7,568 nucleotides of DNA, from NCBI GenBank assembly GCA_031280325.1, contig JAITGW010000125.1:1-7568 (forward strand). Direction: 5' to 3'. The translations under genes and the position numbers were made by a program. Shown here piece by piece: positions 7,390-7,568 of the stretch. Each line of letters opens with the position of its first letter. Position 1 is the first letter of the stretch. This stretch comes from Oscillospiraceae bacterium. Lineage in GTDB: Bacteria; Bacillota; Clostridia; Oscillospirales; Oscillospiraceae. Below the pieces are notes generated by a model, which saw only the letters and a list, made by a program, of their open reading frames with translations, searched no databases and was not told where the DNA came from.

Positions 7390-7410
7390 TCCGCGCCAGA
7401 GCACAAAAAA

Positions 7411-7434
7411 CCGGCGGTCACGCGTGACCGCCGG
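7411..7434 (-). terminator. Intrinsic terminator between convergent genes (best for the - strand, possibly bidirectional)
   Basis: A perfect 24-base palindrome, CCGGCGGTCAC followed by its complement around a central GC, forms a strong GC-rich stem. On the + strand it is preceded by A6 (7405-7410), so a - strand transcript has the hairpin followed at once by U6, the classic form. It lies 14 bases beyond the stop of the - strand zinc-ribbon gene. For galU the hairpin is followed by AGGGTTTAT, a poor U-tract, so termination in that direction should be weaker. Its position between two convergent stop codons fits a shared terminator. Confidence 0.85.
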
Positions 7435-7447
7435 AGGGTTTATCCGC

Positions 7448-7567
7448 TTATTTTCCCGAGCTTCGAAAAAACCGTTCGCCGCAGCGTGGACACGTGATCT
7501 GAAGCCGTCCGCGCCCGCGCGGAACGCGCAGCGTGTTCCGGCAGCCGGGGCAGTCGAAATATTTATG
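7448..7567 (-). CDS. C-terminal zinc-ribbon end of an unidentified protein (5' end outside window)
   Basis: Reading the - strand from the window edge, 39 codons stay open up to TAA (7448-7450). They encode a compact zinc ribbon: C6-P-G-C9, sixteen residues with the pattern TLRVPRGRGRLQIT, then C26-P-R-C29-G. The tail is F-F-R-S-S-G-K and stop. The four cysteines should bind one structural zinc. As I recall, such a ribbon, with CPxC, 'LRVP-[KR]-G-[KR]-G' and ITCP-[KR]-CG, often closes small membrane or otherwise variable proteins in Clostridia, so it does not reveal what the rest of the protein does. The coding reading is supported by the motif itself and by the intrinsic terminator 14 bases past the stop. 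It runs convergent to galU with 58 bases between the stop codons. There is no start codon in the window. Confidence 0.8.
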   Translation of the reverse strand, partial: HKYFDCPGCRNTLRVPRGRGRLQITCPRCGERFFRSSGK

Positions 7568-7568
7568 T

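Noticed and set aside
1..7568. CRISPR arrays, insertion sequences, tRNA or rRNA genes, phage or defence modules
   Set aside because: No spaced direct repeats, transposase motifs, tRNA-like folds or defence-type domains were seen; the window is filled by metabolic and envelope genes of similar base composition.

Overview
The window reads as a GC-rich (roughly 55-60% by eye) chromosomal segment of a strictly anaerobic Firmicute, most likely a class Clostridia lineage near the Oscillospirales. The grounds are an oxygen-sensitive 2-hydroxyacyl-CoA dehydratase/activase-type system, strong AAGGAGG-type ribosome binding sites, a short RadC of the kind I associate with that group, and a C-terminal zinc ribbon of a kind common in clostridial proteins. 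This placement is an inference from gene style, not from a marker gene.

Six genes on the + strand fill positions 1-7389 almost without gaps. They are the 3' end of pyrE (1-285), radC (282-956), a 70-base gap, a 998-residue tandem BadF/BadG/BcrA/BcrD-type activase with a DUF2229-like C-terminal half (1027-4023), an HGD-D-like dehydratase-related protein (4038-5303), a membrane acyltransferase of family 3 (5303-6523), and galU (6520-7389). Four of the five junctions overlap or nearly abut (ATGA, TGA followed at once by a Shine-Dalgarno, TGATG, ATGA), so transcription as one or two operons with translational coupling is likely. The only plausible place for an extra internal promoter is 957-1026, where I see no convincing -10/-35 pair.

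Downstream of galU a perfect 24-base palindrome (7411-7434) separates the + strand operon from a convergent gene on the - strand. Only the last 39 codons of that gene lie in the window (7448-7567), and they encode a C-terminal CxxC...CxxC zinc ribbon. The A6 run beside the palindrome makes it a textbook intrinsic terminator for the - strand gene and a weaker one for galU.

The centrepiece is the activase/dehydratase-like pair. In many Clostridia, as I recall, the same parts (two ATPase domains, DUF2229, HGD-D-like region) form one protein of about 1400 residues with unknown substrate. Here they are two separately started proteins totalling 1419 residues, split at a stop codon directly followed by an ideal ribosome binding site. 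Both ATPase domains keep the two cluster-ligating cysteines 39 residues apart, and both halves carry further conserved cysteines, so an ATP-driven iron-sulfur electron-transfer machine is the best reading. The acyltransferase and galU downstream point to cell-surface glycan assembly; whether the redox pair is functionally tied to them is open.
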